A stretch of 64,000 bases of DNA, taken from the NCBI GenBank assembly GCA_037013495.1, contig CM072805.1, forward strand, positions 37,877,169 to 37,941,168, read 5' to 3'. Positions 35,895 through 49,899 of this stretch are shown here, piece by piece. The stretch's first letter is position 1, and each line of letters begins with the position of its first letter. This DNA comes from Hippophae tibetana. Taxonomy: Eukaryota; Streptophyta; Magnoliopsida; Rosales; Elaeagnaceae. The translations under genes and the position numbers were made by a program. Under the pieces are notes generated by a model that saw nothing but the letters and a program-made list of their open reading frames with translations, ran no database searches and was not told the DNA's origin.

Positions 35895-38800
35895 AGAGAA
35901 AAGAATTTTTTTTTACCAACTATCGTTAGAGTAGCGACACCGCCAATATTTTTATACAGTGTCGTTAATCTTCTCGCACTGTTTAGTTCGCACCATCATT
36001 GTAGATATGTCCGTCCATTACAGATCTATCGTGCAGACCACGTCATTCAGTCAGTATCATCTAGCCCGTTATGTTCAGTTCGAATCGTCTAGCCCGTGTC
36101 GTTCAGTCAACATCGTCCAACCCTCGTTGTCCATCCAATGTTATTCAGTCATGTACTTGTCCAACTGTCCGCGTACCAGCCCTACGTCTTCAACTCCCGC
36201 ATTACTCTATGTCTTTGTGAGTAATATTTACTCAGTTTTCACCGTTGTGCCATTTTTTAGTTTTTCAGTAATATTTACTCATACCTACCATCATACCATC
36301 AACTCACAGTCCAGTCCGATACAAAAAATAAAGAAAAAACTTTTTAGTCTGCTGTACAATATTATTTATTTTAATGGAAAATTTAATTCCACTTCATCAG
36401 CAAGGACCTCCATCAGGCTTTGCCAATCGTCCCCATCCTCACTACTCTTATTGCAATGAATGAGGGTATCTTCGTGAGACTTGTTCGAAACTGTACCCAC
36501 ACTTGCAATCAAAAGTAGACTACTTTGGAGCAAAATGACAAACTTATCGTCCTAGAGAAAAAGCAGTTGCAGTGCAAATTGTCAAAAAACCAGACTACTA
36601 TGGAGTAACCGGACAAGATCAGTCTATGGAATGTGGAGGTATCCTTACAGCTTCAATAGTTGAGTCTTATGTTACAAATGCTAACGGTGAGACCTTTCTT
36701 GTCTTAGGAAAGGGGTCAGTTCATATCACCTCATCTTTACAGCTCCATAATGTTTTATATGTACCTGACTTATCTCATCACTTAATATATGTCCCACGAT
36801 TGAATAGTGAGTTTAAATGTTCTGTAACCTTTTATCCTATGTATGTGATTTTTTAGGATCTTCTTACTAGGGAAATAATTGGTCGATGGTATCTGAGGGC
36901 CAAATTGTTCTATTTGGATCAGAACTACGCAGGGGAGAAACCAGAGGCACAAGTATGCACTGCATTGACTTCTAGTTATGATAAGCTAAGTGAAATTTGG
37001 TTATGACATCGCCGCTTAGGGCATCTGTCCTTTAGCCTTATGAAAAAACCCATAACCACTTTATTTATTGGTGTTCGTGAGTCTGTTTTACATTATGTGA
37101 CTTGTATTTTGGCCAAGAGGCATCGTATTACTTATTCTCCTAGTATTTCTAATAAAAGTATTATTCCTTTTTAATTAATTCATTCTGATGTTTGGGACCA
37201 TCTAAAGAGCCCATTATATCGGGTATGAGATTTTTTGTTTTGTTTATCGATTATTGTACAAGGCTGTCATGGATTTCTCTTCTTAGAACAAAAGATGAAT
37301 TTTTTTCCAGTTTTTCAAACTTTTCATACCCTCATTCAAACACAATACAATGGCATCATTCGGATCCTCCATTTTGACAATGAGGGAGAATATCTTAATC
37401 ATGTCTTTCAAGACTTTTTCAAAACACATGAGATTATTCACCAAACTACTTGCCCATAAACATTGGAACAAAATGAAGTGTCTGAAATAAAAAAAATGTT
37501 ATTTACTTGATATGGCTCGTGCACTACTATTTAGTGCTCATATGCCAAAATATCTTTGGAGTGATGTTGTACAAGCTTCTGCACATCTCATCAATCGTCT
37601 CCCGTCTAGTATCCTTAACAGACAAATCTCATTTCAGATTCTCGCATCTTACGTCTCCTTGTCATCTTTCCATAATCTTCATGCCCGTGTATTTGGTTGT
37701 GTTGCTTTTGTGTATGTTCCTAAAAATCAAAAGTCTAAATTAGACGCTCGGGCAATTAAATGTATGTTTTTTGGTTATGAAGGTTACCAAAAAGGGTACA
37801 AGTGCTTCCATCCACCGATCAAAAAGTATTATGTCACTATAGATGTTACCTTCTTTGAGGACATGAGTTATTTTTCCTCACCTGATACTGCTCGTCAGGG
37901 GGAGAATATATATTTCGAAGAACTGTATCATGGTGGGGGGAGGAATTAAAAGAATCACCAACTGATGTTTTGATGGGACCAGATGAGATTCCTAATCCAT
38001 TGAATCCAGTCATCGATGAAGCAGATGCTCCAAGTATCCAAGCACCAGATTTGGTTACAACAAATGAAATTGAAAACACAATTGTTCCCTTAGGCATCAC
38101 TCCTACCCCTGATCAATAACTCCCTGGTACTGAAAGTCACTCATATGAGATATGTACACCCACTGATACTAATAACATTGAGTCTAATGTTGGACAATGT
38201 GTGTTACCAAATAGGTCTACTCGAGGTCAACCAACCAAAAGGTATGAACCAAATATTCATGCAAAATCAAAATACCCAGTAGCCAACTTCATGTCCACTA
38301 AAAGATATCTAAGTCATATAAATCATTTGTGAATCAAATATCTGTTGTATCAGTACCTAACAAAGTGCAGGATGTGTTAGGAGATCCAATATGGAGAAAG
38401 GCAATGGCTGAAGAGATAGAGGCGTTACAGAAGAACGATACTTGGTAACTTGTGCCTCCACCACTAAGAAAAAAGGTAGTTGGTTATCGATGGGTGTTTA
38501 CTGTAAAACATAATAGTGATGAATCTATAAATCGGTATAAAACCCGTCTTGTAGCAAAAGGGTTCACTCAGACATATGGTGTAGACTACTATGAGACTTT
38601 TGCTCATGTTGCCAAAATGAATACTATTCGGGTTCTGCTCTCACTTGTCGCTAACCTAAACTAGAAACTTTGGAAGTTTGATGTCAAGAATGTATTTCTT
38701 TATGGAGAATTAGTCGAGGAGGTGTACATGAGTCTTACATCTAGGTATGTAGCCGATTCTTTTGGTAATTTTGTATGCAAATTAAGGAAGTTTTTATATG

Positions 38801-39877
38801 ATCTCAAACTATCCCTTGGAGCCTAGTTTGGAAGGTTTTCACAGTTCATGCAGAAGGTTCGTTACAGACAGAGTAATTCAGACCACACTATATTTCTCAA
38901 ACATTAACGAGGGAAGGTAACATCCTTAATCATTTATGTTGATGATATGGTAATCACTGGTGATGACAGTGTTGAGATGGATAAATTACAAAGACAACTA
39001 GCCTATGAATTCGAGATGAAAGACTTAGGTGAACTAAAGTACTTCTTAGGAATTGAGGTAGCTAGAGGGAGAGAAGGAATATATTTTTTTTAGAGGAAGT
39101 ACATTATTGATCTGGTAATAGAGACAAGTATGTTGGATTGCAAAACCATTGTTTAGTAGAGTATCCAGATCAGATACCAACTGATCGAGCTCGCTATCAG
39201 AGATTGGTTTAGCGTTTGATTTACTTGGCTCATACTAGACCAGATGTTGCATATGCAGTAAGTATGGTGAGTCAGTTCATGCATAATCCAAGTGAGAACC
39301 ACATGAATATTATTTTGAGAATTTTAAGGTATTTAAAATCGACTCCAGGAAGAGGAGTAATGTTCTCTAAACACAACAATCATCTTGAAGTCTGTGGCTT
39401 TACAAATGCAGATTGGGCAGAAAGTATTACAGATAGAAAGTCAACATCGGGTTATTTCATCTTTATGGGAGGAAATTTGGTTACATGGAAAAATAAGAAG
39501 TAGAAAGTAGTGGCATAATCTAGTACTGAGACTGAGTATAAAGGTATGACGCATGGGGTTTGTGAATTGCTGTGGATAAGAATTTTATTGTTTGATTTAG
39601 GTTTCGAACTCAAAAATACTATGCACTTGTATTACGATAGTCGAGCAGCCATTGATTATATCACAAAATCTAGTACAACATGATCGGACTAAGCATGTAG
39701 AGGTTGATCGTCACTTTATAAAAAAGAAGCTAGATGCCAAACTTATTAGTTTTCCTTTTGTTCCCACTGAAAAGTAACTTGTAGATATGCTTACTAAAGA
39801 AATTTCCAAAAAGACATTATACGACTCACTAATCAAGTTGGATATGATCGATATCTATGTGTCAATTTGAACGAGAG

Positions 39878-39967
39878 TGTTAATGAGTCATCATTAGTTG
39901 TATATTAGTTGTAAGCAACTAATATACTTTTCCTAAAAATATTTTTCTTAAAAATATATTCTTATTT

Positions 39968-39998
<31 letters not shown>

Positions 39999-40049
39999 TA
40001 TCATTCATTGTATTTCAAGAGATAAAATAAATATATTCTATTATATTCA
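39878..40049 (+). repeat. 3' LTR of copia copy B
   Basis: About 172 bp beginning TGTTAATGAGTC and ending ATATTCA. It contains the family palindrome (39900-39927) and a (CT)n(AT)n tract near 39968-40000 that is absent from the other LTR copies. I could not identify a convincing target-site duplication. Confidence 0.8.
39900..39927. repeat. LTR palindrome of copy B
   Basis: GTATATTAGTTG, a four-base loop, then its exact reverse complement. It is identical in both arms to the palindrome in copy A at 2636-2663; only the loop differs. Confidence 0.85.
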
Positions 40050-41121
40050 ATTTTTATTAGAGGTAATTTTCAATAAGATGTAATAAAATTTAAATAGAGT
40101 ATATCACCTACTTATTTTTTTGTAATTATTTTTAAATCTCAATTGTTCACTTTATATATAATATATGTAATGATTTGAAAAAATAATATTTTAATTTTTA
40201 CATTACATTAAAAATATATAACTTAAATTTAATAAATAGAAATTTCTATTACAATTTTTAAATAAAATTAGATCATTTTAACTTAAAATAAAATATGAGA
40301 TGATATGCTAATTACATATTATTTCTAAAAAGCAATTATATTCATTTGAGTTAAAACTTAAAGCTTTTTAGTTGGGAGTGCATTTCACGCGATTAATTGT
40401 AACGGTTGTAATTTCTTTTTTTGTCGTTATAGAAATGATTTTATTTTTAATTCATTTAATGTATTACTTTTTTAAACCTAAAAAATAAAAAAAAATACAA
40501 GAAATAACAATCTTAAAACTTATAATAATAAAAATAAAATCTTAATAATATTAAATGAGATTTAATTAGATAAATTTTAACATTTAATATATTTAAATAG
40601 TCGTATTTTAATTTAAAAAATATTTAATGTGAAATTATGTATCAATTTTTTTAATAATAAAAATATATAAAGTAGTCTTAAAAAATATAATTTTATAATT
40701 TTAAATTTTAAAAATATTATTTTTATTATTTTTTTAAATATATATGTGTTTTTTAAGTTACTCTTATGAGTGTTTCAGTGTAGAAGTCTTAATAAGGACG
40801 TCAAAGAATGAATGATCGACAAACTTCAAGCTTTATGTCGATCGAAATTATATTGGTGCGACTGTGCTGATTTTAGTAGGATCCTCACGCTTTCTAATTT
40901 AAGAACGCAATTTACCAATTCTATTTTTAACGTTTACTAGATATATTATTAATATATCAAATTTTTATATAAACATGATTATATAAAAATATTTAATTTT
41001 ACCCACATATTTATAGTATATTAATAATAAAAATAATAAAATATTAAAAATAAAATAGATGAATTATACGAGTAGAGTAAAATCACCCCCCAAAAAATAT
41101 ATATATATAGCAATGAGAGGC

Positions 41122-41149
41122 TTATATATATATATATATATATATATGA
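41122..41149. repeat. (TA)n microsatellite
   Basis: About 13 TA units, with a second shorter AT run at 41098-41108. Confidence 0.8.
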
Positions 41150-43822
41150 TAGTAAAGAAGGTCACTATCTCATAATAAATTTTTAAAAATAAATTTTTAG
41201 GTATAATATTTATAAAAATATAAATAAATTATATATATATATAATAAAATTATTTAAACTTTTAACATTCAATATATTAATAAAATTTAATAATTTAAAT
41301 ATATTTTTATTAAAATAAGATACATATAATATATTTTTTAATCAAAAATAAATAAAAAATAAAAAATAACTAATACTATTTTTTAATGTGTACATGCTAC
41401 CATTTCTCGATATAAACTCTAAATATGTCACTAATAATAATAGTTCATTAAATATAAATAAAGTATACAAAAATTAATTAATTTTTAAATTAAGCACTAT
41501 AATTCCATTAAATATTAAAAATTATACTAAAATTTAAAATTTTTAAAAAAATGTTAAAAATGAATCACGTAAATATACATATGTTCTTTTTCGAAGATCT
41601 ATGTGTAGTCTAAATAAATTTCAATTCAAAAATATGAATTTAGATAAGTTCAAATACATATAATTTGATTTAAAAATATTAAAAGATATGTAAATTTGTA
41701 TTCATGTGTTTTAGTTTTGTCATTTTTTTAAAATTTTAAATTTATGATATACTTTTTAATAATTAGTGAATTTGTAATATTTTATCTAAAAAATTATATA
41801 TTTTTAATAAATCATTCATACGTTCATATAATATATATATATATAAGATAATGTTTTTCTAGATTTGATTGTAATATATATTATTAACAGTAACTGTGGT
41901 ATTTTAATTAACTTAGTAAACATAAAAGCACTTTTAGGAATTTTTTGTGTCAAACATGTGTAAGTGCTTACATACATAGAATAGTGCATTTTTGTTTTAC
42001 TATCAAATATGTAACTATTTTTCTACCAAAATACTTCTAATTAAAAACAGTTTCATATAATGCTACTTGTGCTAATATTATGTGCAAAATGCGATTTTAT
42101 ATACTTAATAAAAAATTATTTAAATAATATAAAATAAATAAAAAGAAGAAATGTGAATTGATGTTGAAGTTGGGCCGAAAGAAACTTTTATTCTTTATTT
42201 AGAGCGCAATAACAATACTCGCTTCTTTCTTTTTCTATTTTTCTTTTTTTCTTTTTTTAATGGAATGGGGATGAAGAGCTAGCAACTGACTAATGACGAT
42301 TTTTTTAAATAATATTTTTTTGCTAAGTGTTTTATGAATTCTTTTCTTATTTCTTTTAGAAATAGAATTTCTTTAATAACCCATTTTTTTTATTTCTTTT
42401 AAGATATTTAGAAAAAAAAAATACATCCATAAATAAGATTTAAATCTGCTACCTTTATATTATTACAAGATTTTTATACGATTTAGGCTACTAACTTGTT
42501 ATGATATATTATATAAAATGAAATTTTTATTCAGTATTAAAATATAAGGATATTATTATTTTTAAGTATTAATTCGTATAGCCTGTAACGTAAAACAATA
42601 TGAGGGATTCACATTGCCATATTATTTGTTCATTTTTATATAATTTTTGAGGCATATTAATAAAAGAAATACGGCATTATAGACACTTCTTTGTTTGTTT
42701 TAAATAAAGCCTTAAAAAACACAAAATTCCCTTTTTCTTATTAAGTTAACAAATTATTAAAATTGATATATAAGTTAATCATATATTAAAAATGTATATT
42801 CTATTATTTTAGTAACTAATTAAATATTATATCAGTTATAATTAGTACCATAAATAAATTCTATATAATTTATGTTACATACAAATGTGTAATCTTTTTT
42901 TACTTGATTTGTCCCTCTCACTCGTATGATTTGCAAGTTCATATTTATTGAAATTTTAATTAAATTTACACATATTTTAAAATGTGCAATTTGGTTCTAA
43001 TTTTTTAAAAAATTTACATATAAATTCTTAAAATTTTAAATCATATAATTTAATTATCAAATTTTTAAAACTTAACACATTAATCTTAAAATTTTGATTC
43101 ATAAATATGTATTTTAATAATCAATCTGGAAATTTTGAGACTAAATTATAGTGTTTAAAAGTTTAAAAAATTATGTGTAAATTTTTAAAAATTTGAGAAT
43201 AAATTATATATTTTAAAAAAATTAAAAATTATGTGCAAATTTAATTAAAATTTGAATACTATTATACAATTTAACCTATATATAATATTTATAACATGCA
43301 TATGTAACTTGTTCAATGTCATGAAGTCCTAATACAAAATAATGAATTTTAGTTTTTTATCGAGGTGTATGTTAAAAAAAATTACTTAATATTGTATACT
43401 AAACAATCCACCACAGTTAATAAAGAAACATTTATAATATTTGTAATACTAATAACTATAAAAATATGATATTTTATATCTAACTCATATGTTTTTTTTA
43501 ATTATTCAAACAATTTATATTAAATTCTAGTTTGTGTTCAACTATAAAAATATAGTGTTGTAATTTTATTTTTTTTAAAATCAATTTAAATATTTCATAT
43601 GGAATTATAATGAGTGTTATTTTTATTATTATAAATTTTAAAATATTATTTGATATAATTAATAAAAAAAAGGTACTCATCCCGTGACAATACTTTAAAT
43701 GAATATAATCTTCACAATTATATGTAGAGCCAATCTTATAGACATTCACATTGGTAACGAGCTGAGAGTTGAAATTAAATGCTTTAAAGTCCGAAGTCTC
43801 GAAACTAATATATTCATTTATC

Positions 43823-43890
<68 letters not shown>
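43823..43890. repeat. (TTA)n microsatellite, about 22 units
   Basis: An uninterrupted run of TTA triplets of about 68 bp. The poly-Ile frame crossing it is an artefact of the repeat. Confidence 0.92.
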
Positions 43891-43891
<1 letters not shown>

Positions 43892-46317
43892 GGTTAAGAT
43901 TATCTCGTTATTATATTTCACCTCATGTGTTTAATTTTTTTTCCACTATAATATTATAAAGATAAAGTTTACAATATAACAGTACTATGTACTATCTTCT
44001 ACGAAGGCACTTATCTTCCTCCATAATGAAATATAGTCGACGATAAAATGGCCTAAAGCAAATCCATATACAAATCCAATTAAGATATTTTGTTAACGTA
44101 ATTTAAAGATTTTAATTGCATAATTTTTTATAGTCATATATTTAGTTATAAAATGACATCATATTATATAGAATAAAAATTATATATTTATATAAAAATT
44201 TAAGTCGAAAATTTAATGGTCATTTTATTTAGAAATTTTAATTATAAAATTATGTATTTAAAAATATAAAAATAAATTAAATAATGATTTAAATAATTTT
44301 TTACCACAAAACTATTTTAATACGTAATAAAATTCCATAAAACAAATCAAAAATTATTTTACCAAATTTTTATTATTAATTTTATTTAATTATATTATAA
44401 AAATTTAAGAAAATTTATATGAAATAATTATAATATAATTTAATGTAAATTTAATATTAATCACGGGCTTTTGATTTTCCGCCTTTGGAAGCTCACATGC
44501 CGTTTCAATATACCGACCGAATCTTGATTCGTATAGAATTTCAAGCCTTGTACGTTATTTATTTTTCTCTTCGTTACCCTCTCTTTGGTAAATTAGTATT
44601 AAGCAATCGTCCTTTGTACCCATTGAAAGCAAAATCTCATCCATCTTTGACCTAATTATTAATTAAAACGCTCATAAGTCACAACAATGAGACATATATG
44701 TGTATTCCAGTATTCCTCATCTCGACTTTGGCAAATTCTTTTATAATTAAAAACTCTTTTTTTTTTTTTTACATACTTGCATTAGCAAGGAGGGGACATT
44801 TTGTTAGCGAGTAGGAATTCTGTGTTGCAATCTAATTAAAGTTAATAGATTTGAGAATGCAAATTCAAGTGCTATTTTAAGTGTTGATATGAAATTTAAA
44901 TCATACATATAGTTAATGGGTGATAACTTTATTACCATGTAATTGTAATTTCATAGATAATAAATAATATGTAATTGTATGTATAATAGTTTTTTTTAAC
45001 ACCAAAAAACAATAAAGATTAAAATATTGGTTTAAGAAAACATAACAACTTAATTTTTAAAAATATTTTAAACCTTATCCATATTAATATATTTTCAAGT
45101 TTAAAATAATTTATAAAGAATAAATTTAGGGAAGAAATTTGTTTGTATTAGTACTCTTATAAATGTAAAAAAAAAATACAAATGATTTAAATATAATTAA
45201 AATATAAAATGACTCACGACTCTAATGTAATATAAGTGTATAAAAAATATATTATATTATATAATATTTATAATTAATATGAAACTTGATTTTTTTTATG
45301 ATAACCTTTAAAAATTGAATATTTTATGTTATTTATACAATTTAAATTTAAGATAAAAAAATTATATGATAAAATCAATTTCAAAGTTGAATTAAAGAGG
45401 AGGGAAAGGGAAGACTCATAACCGGGCGTGATGGAAAAAATGAAGTATGAAAAAGCAAACACCATGAATACTGAAAAGTCAAATACTGTTGCCTTTTGCC
45501 GTCACGAACGGCTATGATATATATAAATTAAGAATGGACACGAGCGAAAAATCATAATCGCTTTGCAACTATTTTGTATATATTAAAGTAATAATAGTTA
45601 TTTATAATTACATTGTAGTTTTTTTAACGTTTAAATATGTTTTTTAATTTTTATTTATAAAATATATTTAATTTAAAAGAATAAAAAAATTAATTTAATT
45701 ATTTAAAAAATTGTAGGTTTAGTAATAATTTTTTAAAAATAATTATAAGTATATAAAAAAATATAATATTATTATGTGTTTGATTTTAATTAATTACAAT
45801 TTTAATATTACAATAATTATTTTGGGTATATATCTAATTGATTATAATTATTTTGAATAAAATTCAACAAAATTTTAAAGATAATTACAAGTTTGATTAT
45901 CCATTAATAAAATATACATTCTTAGTACAAACTATGTTAATTGGTGGATGAACTTAATAAAAAAAAAATTTAATGTTTTTTAAATGAATATATAGTTATG
46001 TACGATAATATTCTGAAGAAGAGTACGAAAGTTTTTCTTTTCCGCCGATCAGAAGAATATAATAATTGAAGAATGAAGTAACCAAGTCAAGGCAATACTA
46101 ACCTCGTACGGTTAGTTTAAGTTGGGATTCATATTATTAACATATATTATAGCTATAAGCAATACTAAAATTTAATAAACAAACATCAATTTAGAAGGTT
46201 AAATATATTGTTTTTAATTTTTTGTTAAAATAAATATATTGATTTTTTTTGTTTTTGCTAAAATAAATATATTGTCTTGTTGTTTAGGACAAAATTAATA
46301 TATGAGTTACAACCTAA

Positions 46318-46515
46318 ACTAGATCTTAATAAAAGAAATATTATATATTCGATTATTAGTTAAGATATATTATATTATCATTTAATTTTAAATTAATAAA
46401 ATAAGATTTTACTGTAACAAAACTAGATATTAATAAAAGAAATATTATATATTCGATTCTATTTGAGATATATTATATTATCATTTAATTTTAAATTAAA
46501 AATCTTAAAATAAGA
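46318..46515. repeat. 104-bp tandem duplication
   Basis: ACTAGATnTTAATAAAAG begins at 46318 and again at 46422. The following AAATATTATATATTCGATT and GATATATTATATTATCATTT stretches match closely. The copies differ at several bases, so the duplication is not recent. Confidence 0.75.
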
Positions 46516-49500
46516 TTGGAATGTAAGATGGATAAAAAACAAACAATTTATAAGGTGTTTCCTTACCCCAATTATGTACATATTACGACCTAAAACGCAC
46601 GGTATTGAAAATTTGTAGCCAAAATTCCAGTCAAAAAAGGAAAAGGCTCTACTTTCAAAAATCAGAACTCTAGCGAACGAATGATATAAAGAGACATTCG
46701 GCGAGGTCCTTTTTGTTGGGCACATGCATCCCCTCAGCATTCATCTTTTTGCATTAAAACGGCTATCTTACCGAATCATGTTTATACAATCTAATTCAAA
46801 ATAAATGAAAATATATTTATTTTTTTAAAAAAATAATCTTATTGTTATAAAAAATTATCGTTTTAAGTATAAATATAATTTTTTAATTATATTAAATAGA
46901 AATTATTATAATGAAATAATTGAAAAAAATAAACTAGAAAGAAAAATAAAAAATAATTATATACTTGTGTAATTATTTTTTATAACAATAATAATAAATT
47001 ATTAAATATATATATATATATACTTTAAATATTATTTTAAAAATAATTATAAAATATTTGCAAGATAAATATATGTAATTTAATTTAAATAAATAAAGAA
47101 TATAGATATTAAAATTTAAATATTACATATTACATATTTATTAAAATTTATAAGTGTTATAAAAATATCATCGATATTAATCAATAAAGGAAGTAAATAA
47201 CAAGTTATACTTAACATTTATAGAGTTTAATTATACGAAATTAACAAAAATATTGATATTATTTTTGTAATATTTATAAAATTTAATTATATGAAAAATA
47301 ACAAAAAAATGACGATATTTTTAAAACAACTCTTAAAATTTGATAGTAAAAAAATTCTTTTTACTATATTTATTATAATTTTTTATGAAAAAATACAATA
47401 TTAGTATTTTATTTAAATTATATTACATATATTTTATCTTAATTGTACAATATAAATCATAATGATTTTCTTTGTTTTTAACAAGTGTTTGTTGATTATT
47501 TTTTTTTATTTCGCTAATGATTATGTTCTCGATTTATTGAAAATTATTTTTATATTTTTATATAAATAATTATTTTATTAATCTATGAATAAATATGTTG
47601 TTTAGAGAAAAATAATTATTTTGATATTAAATATCTAATATTAAAAATTAATCAATATTTTCATTCTTATATTTACCTTGAATTTGAATTTTTTTGTTGC
47701 TACCTTAACAAAATTATCAATTAAAATAATATTTTTACTAATTTATTCAAAATTTATATCAATGCACGTAGATTTTATAAGAGGATAAAAAATAAATAAA
47801 TTTAATATAAAATATTTTTATTATTGATGGATTTGAAGTTTATGTATGTATAATAACAAATAACTATGATTCAATATGACGTCTAAAAATTTAGAATTCA
47901 AATTACGTGTTACTTGAGCACAATATTATTCGTGTCGTCTTCAAAATTAGGATCGCTGCTCAACTCAATAGATGTCAAAACAAAACATGATTAATAACTA
48001 TTAGTTAGAGTTACTCGTACATATCAAGCCACGTTTATTTAATAAATAATTTGTTTAATATTTGATAATTTATTTTAAATAAAAATAAATCAATATACAA
48101 TATAGAATATTAACAAAAAAATCATACAATTATTAATAAAGGGTACTAATTTCACCTGCCCATAGACTATGCATTTATTTGTTTTTGTTCTTTTTCTTTT
48201 TAACGGATTTATTATTTATTTTTCTACTTATAAAAATAATTCCTCCGTAATATTTATTTCAAAACTATTTAATTTGGTTTTTTATAATTATAATTTTTTT
48301 TAAAGGAATAATATGACTTATAATAGACTGTGGAGAGCCTAAATTATATAATAGCCTTAATGTTTATTGTATTTTGGGTACTTTGATATTATATAACGTG
48401 AAACAAAAGTTGTTTTCTATTTTATTTTCCTTTCTTCTTACTTTATTTATAGTTTATGTACATTATTTATTAAGTTTTATTTTTGGTTCCTATTTTCTTT
48501 GACATTTTTTAGTTTTTTAGTTAATGTTTAAAACCTATTTTTTCCAAAATAAATGGTTGAAATGGACTATAAAAAATATCATATCATTTTTTCACCACTC
48601 ATTACATTTTTTTATTATTAATCTTACTTTATGATTATATTCACTGGATATAATTTATATTTTTTTAATGATTTTTTATGTGTGCTATAATATAAATGAC
48701 TGATATTCATATATTATTGTTACTTTGTATATATGTACATGTTTTCAAAGTTTTTATATAATATAGTAACATATAATTTTAGTAAAATAATAATAATAAT
48801 AACATACAAATATTACTTCATTTTTGTCAGTGTTATCATCAAAATAGGTAGCTCATTTTTTTTTGTTTAGATTCATGATAAATACTATTCTTCGTAAATA
48901 GTTAAAAGAGTTCTAAAAATATAATATTTAAGTAATTTTATTATTGATTGTGTTCTTATATTAAAGTTACATAAAGCCTGTGAAAAGTACAAAAAATTTA
49001 AAGTTTGATACTCAATATATTTAAATTATATAATATTATTTTAAAAAATATATTATCATTAAAAATTAAAATATTTATTATGTTTTTAATTTTAAATTAA
49101 CCTTTTTCAGGTTATAATCGTTATTTAGACACAATCACGTGTACGTAAGCGACACTAGTATATTTTGAAAAAAAAAAAGTCTTTTTTTTCTTTAATTCCG
49201 AAGTGAAAGGGAAAAAAAATAAATGTTAAAAATCCCAATAAAGTTACATATTTATAACTTTATCAAATAATAATAAATATTAATATTAATAATAGAGAAA
49301 TAGAAAAATAAGTACACTTACAGCCCCTTTAACTCGATTATTGTAACTCTTGGCTAGGCTATTTTAACTTTTCCCTTCATTTAGAAAGAAAAAAAAGTCT
49401 TATATGCTAATAAATTAAAATTATGTGAGCCTAAGCATAGTAAACTACATTGAAAAATACTAAACTACCATATTTACAAAACGCAAGCAAAGAAAATCAT

Positions 49501-49899
49501 ATATACAAATGAAAACACTAGTTAAAAACTTAACACTAAAGTTGAAAAGACGTTACATATAACAATTATGTTTTTTAATAGAAAGATTGTTATTTTTTAC
49601 ATGTACACATACGAGAGTTAATAATTTAAATTTAATAAAATGTAATAATGTTATTATTAAAAAATAAATTGTTATTATTTTAATTTTTTTATAAAATAAA
49701 ATAAAAGATAATCTTTTGAATATAATTTTTAAGTTTATTTTATTATAATTAAAAAGAATGTTTATAAAATAGTTTGAAGATATACTCCTAAAATAAATAA
49801 ATAATTTATTACTTTATTGATAAATAAATATATATATATATATAATAATTATTATTATTTTATGAGTAATAAAATCTAAATACAATACAAATATGAATG

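Larger units (their letters stand above)
35756..40049 (+). mobile_element. Ty1/copia retrotransposon copy B (fossil)
   Basis: This is the same copia family as copy A (2508-6340), here on the plus strand. Parts in order are a 5' LTR (35756-35894), a protease-side segment (about 36570-36860), GAG-pre-integrase region (about 36990-37130), integrase (about 37190-37900), reverse transcriptase (about 38390-39080), RNase H (about 39200-39870), a purine-rich tract just inside the 3' end, and the 3' LTR (39878-40049). I do not see a clear gag or primer-binding site. It is broken, with roughly ten or more interruptions, and appears at least as old as copy A. Protein-level similarity between the two copies is high by eye. 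Confidence 0.9.

Noticed and set aside
35756-40054. Target-site duplication around copia copy B
   Set aside because: The five bases on each side do not match convincingly.
43699-43959. 86-codon frame with a long poly-isoleucine run
   Set aside because: Created by the TTA microsatellite at 43823-43890.
45498-45512. Small GCCGT/ACGGC hairpin
   Set aside because: A five-bp stem is too short to separate from chance.
46459-46740. 93-codon minus-strand frame in a slightly GC-richer patch
   Set aside because: It starts well but ends in AT-rich noise, has no known motif, and overlaps a tandem repeat.
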